Shown here: piece after piece, positions 42,617 through 53,186 of the stretch
Layout: the number at the start of each line of letters is the position of its first letter
Numbering within the stretch: the first letter of the stretch is position 1
NCBI GenBank assembly: GCA_034509755.1
Contig: CM067541.1
Span: 9,288,001-9,352,000 of the forward strand
Origin: Anisodus tanguticus
Lineage: Eukaryota; Streptophyta; Magnoliopsida; Solanales; Solanaceae
Length of the DNA: 64,000 nt
Direction: 5' to 3'
Program-made: the position numbers and the translations under genes
Notes under the pieces: generated by a model
What the model saw: the letters and a program-made list of their open reading frames with translations, nothing else
What the model was told of the DNA's origin: nothing
Database searches by the model: none

Positions 42617-45600
42617 TCATGTAATAAGCCCTGTCGTTTTGCATACCGGGCATAAATTCTTTTGCATGAGCCAATGCTTAATGCAGTCCGTGTGGAAATC
42701 ATGACCACACTCCAGTGTTCCAAGATCATCTCCGTCATTATATTCTTCCTGTAAATATCAAAAATCCATTAAAACTCCACTTCACGAGGTTCAATCTAAT
42801 GGAATAATAGTAGAGAATATCAAATTGAGTACCCGGCATATGCAGCATGGTTCTGCATCCTCAGGTTCTTCTGTTTTTATGCAAATATAATTCCGCTGCT
42901 TCAAACGACTTGAAATAGTTTCTTCACTTAACCCGGTGCAAACATCCCCAATGCGCTCCTCAAGTGCCAATAACTCCTGGAAATACATCACACAGGAACA
43001 GTTTAGCACAACATATTCACATAGGATGTAATGTGATTCTGTTTGGCCGACTAACCTCATATGTCATATTATCAACATCAAGCCGCATATCCCTATGGCG
43101 ATCATGAATATCCGGCATCCCAAAGAGAACTGACTGATCAAGGATCATAACATCCTGGAATGAGGAATGAATTATTTAAATTTGGGAAAGGATGGTATGA
43201 TAGCTAATTCTATCAGTATAAATAACTCCTCGCTAAGACAATAAGAGAACTGACTCAAACCTGTTTATCATTTTAATATGCCTTTAACTTCCTTTATGCA
43301 AGGAAAAAGGAAATAGATATAAAGTCCAGAGTTCGCCTGTCCATCTCTTTCTACCCGGTGACTACCAAAAAAGAAATAGCCCCCAAAACTAATACATTAA
43401 AGTCCAGGATGCCAGATGGGTGGAGGTAGGAGAGGTAAACGGGCGGGCGGGTCAGATATGGGCGGGTCAAATGGGTTAAACAAAACGGATAAAACATCCA
43501 ACCCACTCATATTTACACGGATACAAAATGGGATAACCGACAGATAATATGGATAAGCAAGTACTCAAGAAAAATAACAAGCAGACAATATGGATATCCA
43601 TTTTTTATCCAACTGGATATCCATTTTTTAGTGGATAATATCCATATTTGATCCATTTTTAAAAACTCAGTTATCCAACCCTAACGGGTAGGATTTAAAA
43701 ATTCAGTTATCCAACCCATGTCTAACGGGTCGGATTGGATGGTTACTTGTTTTTTTTAATCATTTTGCCAGCACTTGGTGGAGGTAAAATGACTTGCAGC
43801 AGCTTGGTCATTTTAAAGACGTACCAGTCATTCATGCAGTTCATGCAGAGAAAAAGCATATACAGTTTCAGTTGCTTCACATGCTTTCTAGTTCCTAGAA
43901 TAGCTATGGTATTTCTTTGATGCTTTTGTTGAAAGAAATTTTTTTCAACTTTAGCCCATCTACCATATCATGTTAGTTCAGCTTAATTTTCTTTCCACAA
44001 AAAGGAAAAGAACGAAATTATGTATGACTTAGCTGATGTTAAATATTCACACCAATAGAGGAAGGGGAAAGGTGTGTAGGTCAGAGCTCTTCGTGTCGTA
44101 TTACATTATTATTGTCTCCGCTATACACCAGGTCATAGAAGATTACTGAAAAAGATCTTTATCTCTAAACGAGCATATAAAACGAAGGCATGCAAAATCT
44201 GGACATATAAACCCATCATTCAATTGAAGACATTAAGAATCTAACCTCAAAAAATATTTTTACTTTTTCCTGATAAGATAACAGTAAGATTCTAACCTCA
44301 ACACTTAGGCCCTCACCCCTGTGCATAAGATCTAACACATTGCGAATCTGTTCAATAAAAAAATAGCTGGTGAGCAATTGGTAATAGAAGGCTTCAACAA
44401 TGAAACTAAATCGCATAACAAAAATCTTCTCATTCTAGTGCTATAACAAGTTAACGACAAAGTTCTGCAAAGACGAAATTGCGGTAAAACATGTGAAACC
44501 TCTAAATTAGATGCATACCTTCCCTAATTTAATCAATCAAATCCAAATTAGGGACAGGTATGCATGTATAAACAAAGTTGGTGGGCCACCACTTAATTTA
44601 ATCACTAAAGAAAATCTAATGGCATTGGTATGACTGGATATGTCTTGAGCCGAGGGTCTCCCAGAAACAGCCGCTTTACCTACCAAGGTGGAGGTACTAT
44701 CCTCCCTAGACCCCACGGTGTGGGATTTCACTGGGTATGTTGTTGTTAGGGTATGACTGGATATAACACCTGGCCCACACAACAATTTATGCTGAATGAG
44801 ACAAGGAGGTGATAACTATAACATGATCAGTGAAGTGAGCATACCTCAGTGACTAGCCTGCCTCTTCCTTCACGTGCAGCAGCCAAACTCCTCCAGGAAT
44901 CAAGATGTCGCTCCAACATCATTGGAGACCTTGAACTCAATGTATGATGCTCATGGTTTCCAGAAAGTGCCATCTCCTGTGAGACAGAAGAACTCAAACG
45001 TAGTGGAAGACTATTACCACTATGACTTCCAGATCCAGTACCAGCTGAAGACAAAAAAGATCTACGGACTAATTCTGACAGCCTCCGGTGATATTGAGGA
45101 GATCTATGGAGAACCCTAGTAGGAGAAGATGTGTGGACCCCTGAACTGGATGCAACATTTCCAGCAACAGAAGTATTTCTTCCAGCTAAATTCGAGTTGG
45201 CAGGATTTTGGTTCAAGTTTCTCCCATCAGTTGAAGGTATGAACATAGGATGTTGTGAGATGTCTCTTGACACACTTCTTGAGTTAGGCTCTTCAAGTGT
45301 TGCAGAATTTCTTTCTCGCGCAAAACTTGAACTGCCAGTTCTTGAACTTGATGCTGAACTCCACCTAGCTTGTGCACGTCGATGCAGAGAAGGAACATGC
45401 ATTACAACAGGCTGTCTTTGAGTATTTCCATTGTCTGCAGCAGACACTGACCTCAAATCCAAAGGGATATTAGGAAGGAGCTCTGGTAATTGCTGTTCAG
45501 ATGACAGATTAACATTTCCAACATCATCCACAGCAGGACAGAGATTACTAGGAAGATAGTCTTGCTGAAGTGAATCATTAGTCCTCACCCTGAAATTTCT

Positions 45601-46383
45601 ATGAGAACTTTCTTCACTTCTTGAAGCCGGTGGAGTTTCTGTAACTGCTCCTCCCTCTGACATATTGATGCTTCTGTTACTTTCTGTTGGAGCAGAGATA
45701 TTTGTATCTATACTCATACTATGTGGGGCAGGTACAGAAGGCCATAAGCTATTTTCAGCAAGAGGAATATAATCAGAACTTCCACTTCCTGAAGATTGCG
45801 CTAGATATCCTTCAAGTGTTTTTCTCTTAGTTCCAGAAGTACTACCAGATGACATCTGCTCTTTTCCTGGTCTATCGGATATGTATGGAGTAAACTCCAT
45901 CACTTGACAGTCATCATCATCGTCATTATTGTCGTTGTGCCCCTCTAACACTGGATTTCTGTTGATATCATGAGGAATGGTGCTAGAACAACAACCTTGA
46001 GAAAATGAAGTGTTATTATCTATTCGATTGCTGTTCAAGTTTTCTTCAATATTACTCAATGACAGAATGTCAGAAGGTCCAGGATAAGGAGTCATTGTGG
46101 ATGACCATCCATGATCTGTTTTCCGTTCACTCCGACTTGCACAATTCGGTCCAATAGAGGAGCTTGATTCTCCTAAACTCCACCCGGTTGCATTCTGTCT
46201 TTCTTGGCTCATAGGATTGAAGAATGGGCTAGTGGTCTCATTAGAAGATACCATATAATCTGGCAGGTGATTTTGTACAGGATTTTGCAAATTATTCCAA
46301 CATATCTGCTGATCTACACCGCCATCGCTAGATAAACCTAAAGTTTCTCGCAGGGAACCGATGGCACTCCTTTGCCCCTGCAT
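42617..46383 (-). CDS. RING-H2 E3 ubiquitin ligase (MBR1/MBR2/RHG1A type)
   Basis: This ligase transfers ubiquitin from E2 to substrates; relatives act in flowering through Mediator turnover. Five coding exons join in phase: 46383-44845, 44347-44297, 43154-43056, 42976-42833, 42748-42617, giving 654 codons and stop TGA. The start MQGQRSAIG is typical of the family. The first 513 codons are a Ser-rich, low-complexity region. The middle exons form a conserved helix-rich block (RDMRLDVDNMTYE, ELLALEERIG). The C-terminal RING-H2 is split by an intron after CCICR and continues TLECGHDFHTDCIKHWL and CPVCKTTGL; all eight zinc ligands are present. An acceptor TTTCCAG at 46435 implies a 5' UTR intron upstream. 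A TS SINE sits in intron 1. I am sure of the family, less of the exact orthologue. Confidence 0.95.
43430..43760. repeat. GGGCGGGTCA/TGGATAT-rich repeat in E3 intron 2
   Basis: The interval contains GCGGGCGGGTCAGATATGGG and many GGATAT and ATCCAACCC words, as in hAT-type non-autonomous elements. Ends were not defined. It is non-coding and lies between coding exons 2 and 3. Confidence 0.45.
44642..44749 (+). mobile_element. TS SINE, 5' truncated, with 15-bp target duplication
   Basis: GTCTTGAGCCGAGGGTCTCC at one end and GGGTATGTTGTTGTTAG at the other match the TS SINE 3' body and tail. The word GGTATGACTGGATAT flanks it at 44627-44641 and 44750-44764. It lies in intron 1 of the RING ligase gene. 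Confidence 0.85.
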
Positions 46384-47208
46384 TAGGGCTATATTATAGT
46401 GCCAGAAGATCCACAAACTTTGTCCTCAACAGACCTGGAAACTTTTTAGTTTAAACCATACTTAGTCCGATTCAGGCAGGTAACATTAGACAGCAATAAA
46501 ATAGAATTATTATCTAGTACATGTTATGATGCAACAAGTGCAGCCTCAATGCTGATAAGGTGAACATCATAAGAGAAAATTTCTTCCTAATAACAATATT
46601 GAAATTTTTGAAAACAATCCTTCATGTGTAGTAAGTTTTAAAAGCAACATCATCAACTATTTATATACAGATTTTCTAATACTTGTACTACTTACATTAT
46701 GTACAGAAACTACAATGTAACTCTCGGAGACACCAACCTTGAAAATTAAGAAGACACAGGATGGAGCATCAGTAAAAACAACATCGCACTAGAAAGATTG
46801 GACCCAGGTGGGGGAAATAAAACAAAGAGAGAGAGAAGAAAATAAATGAGAATCTGGACATTTAACACTTCACATGAGAAGACCAAGAATTAACTGAAAC
46901 GAGAGGGAGAAAAAAAAAATGCAATCAGATACACGTAACCAAATACCAGTGAGAATACTAAGTTGAACAAATCAATAATTCTTGAGTTTGGATTCAGAAC
47001 TTTAGTGAGCATGGACCAAAAATTCCAGCTTTTTAACTCTTCAATACATCATCAAGATTGAAAAAGTTGTTTCGATCAAAACAATAAGTAGTTTAACGCA
47101 TTCCATCTTCAAATCAGATGTATCCAGAAGCATCAAAGACCAAATAAAATAGTTTTTCTTCCTTAATTTCCAACGGTAAAGTTGGTCACACTTGCATCAG
47201 GGTAGACT

Positions 47209-47291
47209 GTCTACATCACACCTATAGGGGTACAGCCCTTCCCCGGACCCTGCTAACGCGAGATGCTTTGTGCACCGGGCTGCCCTTTTTC
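47209..47291 (-). mobile_element. SINE fragment (GTGCACCGGGCTGCC type)
   Basis: CCCTTCCCCGGACCCTGCTA and GTGCACCGGGCTGCCCTTTT match a second copy at 21289-21360 and a common Solanaceae SINE. Only part of the element is present. Confidence 0.6.
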
Positions 47292-47992
47292 TTTCTTAAT
47301 TTCCAGTGAAAAAGTGGGCTGATGAAAGAATTAATACTTATAATCAAACATCAGCAAACCAAAAAAGGTTGCACCTTGAAAACAGAAAACCAATTAAAAC
47401 TCAAGAAAAATCCCATTTAAAAAACTCATCTCAGGATAAAACAGATTCACAGATAACACCAAAACTAAAAAGCTTGCAGATAAAGCGGAAAAAAGCCCAA
47501 TAAATTGTAAAAAAGAAAACATGAAACTCCAGCACTATTGAGCTGGTTTATTCAACATATTTGCAATCAGAAGCACATAATCAAATACCAATAAGCATAC
47601 TAGAGTTGAGCAAATGAACAGTTCTTAATTTTGGATTCTTAAAACTCCAATAAGCACAGACTAAAGGTTCTAGCTTTTTAACTCTTCAGACTTCAATACA
47701 TCATCAAGATCAGAAAAAGTTGTTTTCATCAAAACAACAAGCAGTTTAAACACATTCCATCTTCAAATAGTTTTTCTTCTTTAATTTCCTTAAAAAAAGA
47801 GGTCTGACGAAAAACCTTACATTGAATCAAATATCAACAAACCAAAAAAGGAAAAAAGTTGGACTTTTAAATCGGAAACCCATCAAAATTCTCAATAAAA
47901 CTCTCTATTTAAAACCCCATCTCAAATAAACCAAATTCACAGATAACACCAGAACTGAAAAGCTTAAAAAAAAGATATATCTGCAATCAAAT

Positions 47993-48123
47993 ACAACAAC
48001 GACAACAACATACCCAGTGTAATCCCACAAAGTGGAGTCGGGGGAGGGTAAGATGTACGCATACCTTACCTTTACCTTTGTGGGGTAAAGATGTTGTTTC
48101 TGATAGACCCTCGGCTCAAGTAT
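47993..48123 (-). mobile_element. TS SINE within the tandem array
   Basis: On the minus strand it runs from CTTGAGCCGAGGGTCTATC to GGGTATGTTGTTGTCGTTG. Other units of the array lack it, which marks a later insertion. Confidence 0.8.
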
Positions 48124-48812
48124 TGAAAAAATGAAGAGTTCTTGATTTTGGATTCTTAAAACTCCAAAGAGGATGGACTAAAGATTCCAGCTTTTAACTC
48201 TTCCATATATCAAGATCGAAATAAGTTGTATTCGTCAAAACAATAAGCAGATAAACACATTTCATCTTAAAATCAGCTGTTTACAGAAGCATCAAAACCA
48301 AATAAAATAGTTTTTCTTCCTTAATTTCCCGAAAATCAAGAGGGCCTGATGAAAGAACCTTATACATAGAATCAAACATCAGCAACCCAAAAAGGGAAAA
48401 AGGTTGGACCTTTGAATCAGAAACCCATTAAAATTCTCAAGAAAGCTCTCTATTTAAAACCCCATCTCAAACAAACCAAATTCACAGATAACACCAGAAC
48501 TGAAAAGCTTAACGGAAAAGATATATCTGCAATCAGACACACTTAATCAAATACCAGTGAGCACTCAGAATTGAAAAAATGAAGAGTTCTTGATTTTGGA
48601 TTCTTAAAACTCCAATGAGGATGGACTAAAGATTCCAGCTTTTTAACTTCCATACATCATCAAGATCGAATTAAGTTGTATTCGTCATAACATTAAGTAG
48701 ATAAACACATTCCATCTTAAAATCAGCTGTTTACAGAAGCATCAAAACCAAATAAAATAGTTTTTCTTCCTTAATTTCCTGAAAATCAAGAGGGCCTGAT
48801 GAAAGAACCTTA

Positions 48813-50317
48813 TGTAGGTTTTTGTTGGGTTCAAAACACATAAGTAAGGCACAGCGGAAGTTAGAAATTTTGTTTCTTACTTACCCCAACAACATTTCTG
48901 GTATGGTTATACAACAATCAAACATGTAACATAAAGCATAAACTTACATGTTAGAATATCTGGAGTCTTTATCTAATATAAGGTGGACACGCGGTTGTCC
49001 TTCCGATTGCAAGTTTCAAGCTTCAATGTACTTCTCTTTCAGAAAGCTAGAAAATCCGGCAGAGGTTCGAGAGAGTTTTAATTCTACGTCTCGAAGGCTT
49101 ATAGAATGATAATCTGAAATTGGTGTATTAATAATGAAGAGAATGCCACTATTTATAGGTGAAAATTATGTCAAAACCGGATTAGGGTTTGACCTTGGGC
49201 CTAGCCCAAAAATCGAGGCAGAGGCGCCGCAGCGCTCGGCATGCTCCTGCACTGCCTCGATTTATTTTCTGCGCATTTTTAATTAAATCCAAAATCCAAT
49301 TTTGACTTAATTAAAATAATCATTATTCATTTAAATATCTCAATTCTAAATCGAACATTTAATTACTCTCTCAATACATCCTTAGATCGAACGGACAATC
49401 GACATAGTGTGACCCTACATGTCTTCTCATATCGACATTAATCAAATTAAGGTCTATGCGGAACTCCTAGACGGTGCCGCAAGACAAACTCAATATGTGA
49501 AGTACGTTTACGCGAATCCAGTAAACTTAACCTTTATGTGGTAACATAAAACTCTTTCATTCACGACACACCCGATCAAGCTTAGGATTTGTCAAGTGTC
49601 TATCCAAATGGCTTAATCATTGTATCTCATCTATATTAGTTGACAATTAGACCATATTCTAAATACGTCTATTGCGTTGGCCAACGACTTAGTCAACCTA
49701 ATATCACTGAGAATCTGAGTGTTCTCTCGAATATACATTCGAGGAATGAATCCTAATCCTGGCTCAACTACCACCTTTAATCCACATCGTAATGTACCAT
49801 ATACAAGTTGTATCTCAACCTATAAGGCATTTGAGCTTATAACGGGATCAAAGTACATTACTTTGTAGATAAGGCGTGTATTGACCTCAAGTCTAAGGAC
49901 TTCTATCTCCCACACGCTGATCATACTTTAGACAAGTATAACAAACAGTATATCAGCAGGGTATACCAATACTACCAAAGTATTCATGTGTCCATCACGA
50001 GTAGTCATTACTCGTAGCAGGTGAGACATACTATGTGATGCAGACCACATGTCGACTTATCACATATCATCGATATCTCATTCTCGATGATCATTAGTCG
50101 AGGCTATTTTAAGAGTTACGTTATAATATTAATATCTCACACTATTAATAACAACGTAACCTCCATGGATGCATATTATAGAATATTACAAACAATCAAT
50201 TAATAATTCAATAATTTGCAAATGCCAAATTATTAATCTCCATTAATAATAATACGAATGTGTATAAAGTACATTTGTCCTAATACAGATTATCTCTAGG
50301 ACATAAATATACTTTCA
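48813..50317. mobile_element. Solo LTR of 1.5 kb with 5-bp target duplication
   Basis: The insertion starts TGTAGGTTTTTGTTGGG and ends CATAAATATACTTTCA. The host unit sequence AAAGAACCTTATACATAG is split with CCTTA duplicated at 48808-48812 and 50318-50322. No internal retroelement sequence is present, so it is a solo LTR left by recombination. Its last 580 bp match 8796-9391. Confidence 0.9.
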
Positions 50318-50853
50318 CCTTATACATAGAATCAAACATCAGCAACCCAAAAAAGAAAAAAGGTTGGACCTTTGAATCTGAAACCCATCAAAATTCTCAA
50401 GAAAGCTCTCTATTTAAAACCCCATCTCAAACAAACCAAATTCACAGATAACACCAGAACTGAAAAGCTTAAAAAATATTCTGCAATCAGATACACTTAA
50501 TCAAATACCCAATGAGCACTCAAAATTGAAAAAATGAAGAGTTCTTGATTTTGGATTCTTAAAACTCCAGTGAGAATGGACTAAAGACTCTAGCTTTTTA
50601 ACTCTTCCATAAAAAAACCCATCTCAAACACAACAAAGTCACAGATAACACCAGAGCTAAATTAAAGAAAAATAAACAAAAAAACCCAATTAAACTGTAA
50701 CTGTAACATGAAGCCCCAGCATTGTTGAATAAATTTATCCGGCATCTTTTTTTATGCACAGTAGCAGATAATCAGTCTAGTACAAGCTAATCCGAACAAA
50801 AACAAAACATGGAAAGATCATACAAGATCAAAATCTAAGACTTTACCAGTGAA

Positions 50854-51011
50854 TAGAGGTGGCAAAATGTGAGCCCATGAAAACATAACCCGCCCAACCC
50901 GTTAAAGTTTGGGCGGTTATTAACTCCGCCCATTTTGACCCGCCCAAATTCAACCCAGCCCGCCCATTTTGACCCGCCAAAATTCAACCCAGCCCGCCCA
51001 TTTGACACCTA
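50854..51011. mobile_element. hAT-type MITE with exact 8-bp target duplication
   Basis: It starts TAGAGGTGGCAAAATG and ends CATTTGACACCTA (reverse complement TAGGTGTCAAATG). CCAGTGAA flanks it at 50846-50853 and 51012-51019. Inside are doubled CCCATTTTGACCCGCC and AAATTCAACCCAGCCCGCC-like units. Confidence 0.9.
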
Positions 51012-51022
51012 CCAGTGAAACT

Positions 51023-51062
<40 letters not shown>

Positions 51063-51839
51063 GGGGGGGGGAATGAACTTTACACACTGAATCAAACATC
51101 AACAACCCTAAGAAGAAACAAGAAAAAAGGTTTGACCTTTAAATCAAAACCCATCAAAATTCTCAACAAAACAAATTCACAGATAAAACAAGAAGTGAAG
51201 AGAAAAAGGTTGGACCTTTAAATTAGGAATCATCAAAATTAGCAAGAAAGCTCTCCATTATAAAAACCCATCTCAAACAAAACAAAGTCACAGATAACAC
51301 CAGAGCTAAATTAAAGAAAAATAAACAAAAATCTCAATTAAACTGTAACAAAAACATGAAGCCCCAGCATTGTTGAATAAATTTATCCAGAATCTTTCTT
51401 TATGCACAGTAGCAAATAATCAGTCTAGTACAAGCTAATCTGGACACCACTGTTGTAAACAAAAAAAAAACATGGAAAGATCATAGAACATCAAAATCTA
51501 AGACTATCAGTGAAACTCCCGGGGGGGGGGGGGGGGGAGCTGATGAATGAACTTTATACACTGAATCAAACATCAGCAACCCTAAGAAGAAACGAGAAAA
51601 AAGTTTTGACCTTTAAATCAGAACCCATCAAAATTATCAGGAAAACAATCTCAAACAAAACAAATTCACAGATAAAACAAGAACTGTTATAAAAATAATG
51701 TAAAAAGAAAAAAACAATTGAAAGATCATAGATTCTAAGAATTTACCAGTGAAATTGCAGCCACAAGAAGCAATAGATCTACAAAAAAAAAATATTAGAC
51801 ACAGTTCTTGAAAATTGATCATACATTTTTAAGCTGTTT

Positions 51840-52756
51840 GTATAGGTGTTAGACATTGAAATCCCATTTCTTTACGTAGAGTAAAGTCCCGATCCCTCAA
51901 TAGTACTGCCAAGTACTTGAATGATTATGATTTAAAAACAAAGTAACTAATATAATCCTATCTAGAAGAGGATTTAAGAACATAGCATATGATATAGTCT
52001 TACCTAGAAGAGAGGGATTAAACACACGCCGCATAATTTTAAGTTTTCCTATTTAACATCCCGCTGTGCCCGGGGAACAAGCAGTAAGCAATCTTGAACT
52101 TATGTAACCCAACCTTGTCCGCAAGGTAGCTACATAAATATTTAAGGCAAAAAATGTGACTAAGTTTGAAATTTAAAATTAAGAGTTACTTTTTTGAAAA
52201 TTAAGAAAATATTTAATTTCCAAAGAGTAAGTAGTATAAGTACTATTATTTTTGGCTTAATACATTGAAAGCTCCTTAAATATGGTATAATAAATTTTAT
52301 TTAAACTCTTGAATTACAGACTTTTTCTAATTGAACACCTAAACACATAATAAAGTTTTCATATTAGACATTTTCGATTTAAATTTTAAAAAAAACTTTT
52401 GAATTTGATCTCAAGTGTTTATTACATAAATAAATTAATCACATAAAATGTGTCATCGTTGTCCCCATTTAAACATGCATGAGATTTTGCTATTTATTGA
52501 GACTAATTCATATATTTAAAGGAGGAGATATATTTAAAGTAATTAACTTATTTACGTAATGGGTATTTGAGAATACAATACAAAAAAATCTGAACTAAAA
52601 ATGTCTAATAATAATAATTTATCATATATTTAGATGCTCAATCGAAATAAGTCATAGTTTGAATGTCTAAATGAAATTTGCTACAAGTTTGAGGGTTGTT
52701 AATGTATTAAGCCATTATCTTTGGATCACGTGTAAAAAATAAATGAAAAAAGATTG
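51840..52756. other. AT-rich intergenic stretch upstream of the RING ligase
   Basis: It probably holds the RING ligase promoter and first noncoding exon. No coding ORF or known repeat is recognised. TTAAATATGGTATAATAAA and similar words recur loosely near 52280 and 52670. Confidence 0.45.
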
Positions 52757-52980
52757 TCAGCACTCCGTGAATTATTTTGTATTTATTGATTGATGAGAAC
52801 ATAATTTATTAATTGTTTAAACAATAAATTTGTAAAAGAGTCAAATATTGTGCATTTATTGATATTTTTAAAAATATCTAGATAAGTTTTTACAACAGTT
52901 TTAGAAGTAAATGAGATTTCTTTTTATGTGATAAAAGAGAGTAATTGTTAATTTTTGTACAAGTAAAAAATATTAGGTAA

Positions 52981-53186
52981 TGTTAGATGATATTAATCTC
53001 CCTTGGGGAGTCTTTCATTAATATCAAGGTATATATAGAGTACAATATTCATCTCTTATACAATAGGAATCCTAAGCCTATACAAAATAGGAATCCTAGT
53101 CTTACCATAATTATATTTACACAATATATGGAAATATTTTAATTATGGGTAGGGAATATATTGTTTCCTATATTTACACGTTTACA
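52981..53186 (-). repeat. 3' LTR of copia B
   Basis: The LTR is 206 bp, preceded on the minus strand by CCGACTGAGGTGG. It has the CTCTTATACAAT, CAAAATAGG and TATTTTAATT variants that distinguish it from the partner LTR. Confidence 0.92.

Larger units (their letters stand above)
46900..51740. repeat. Tandem array upstream of the RING ligase
   Basis: The word ACAGATAACA or ACAGATAAAA recurs at about 47450, 47940, 48486, 50445, 50636, 51178, 51291 and 51667. Full units of roughly 410-450 bp carry GAGTTCTTGATTTTGGATTC, CTTAAAACTCC, AAAATAGTTTTTCTTC and CCCATCTCAAA in order. Units are interrupted by a TS SINE (47993-48123), a solo LTR (48813-50317) and a hAT-MITE (50854-51011). Two later units carry 17-base G runs. 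Confidence 0.85.
46435..51746 (-). other. Presumed 5' UTR intron of the RING ligase, filled by a tandem array
   Basis: The acceptor TTTCCAG|GT at 46435 lies 51 bp upstream of the ATG. A candidate donor on the minus strand is TTTCACTG|GTAAATTC at 51746, which would give a 5.3-kb intron. Its surroundings recur at 50845. Without transcripts the start site and the true donor are uncertain. No coding region is seen in this stretch. Confidence 0.4.

Noticed and set aside
42406..42738. 110-codon minus-strand ORF over the last RING exon
   Set aside because: It is in the wrong frame. The true frame gives all RING-H2 ligands and stops at 42617.
44874..45421. Open frames on the + strand opposite the RING ligase
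   Set aside because: They are antisense to the large Ser-rich exon of the RING ligase, which has the expected start, phase and downstream exons.
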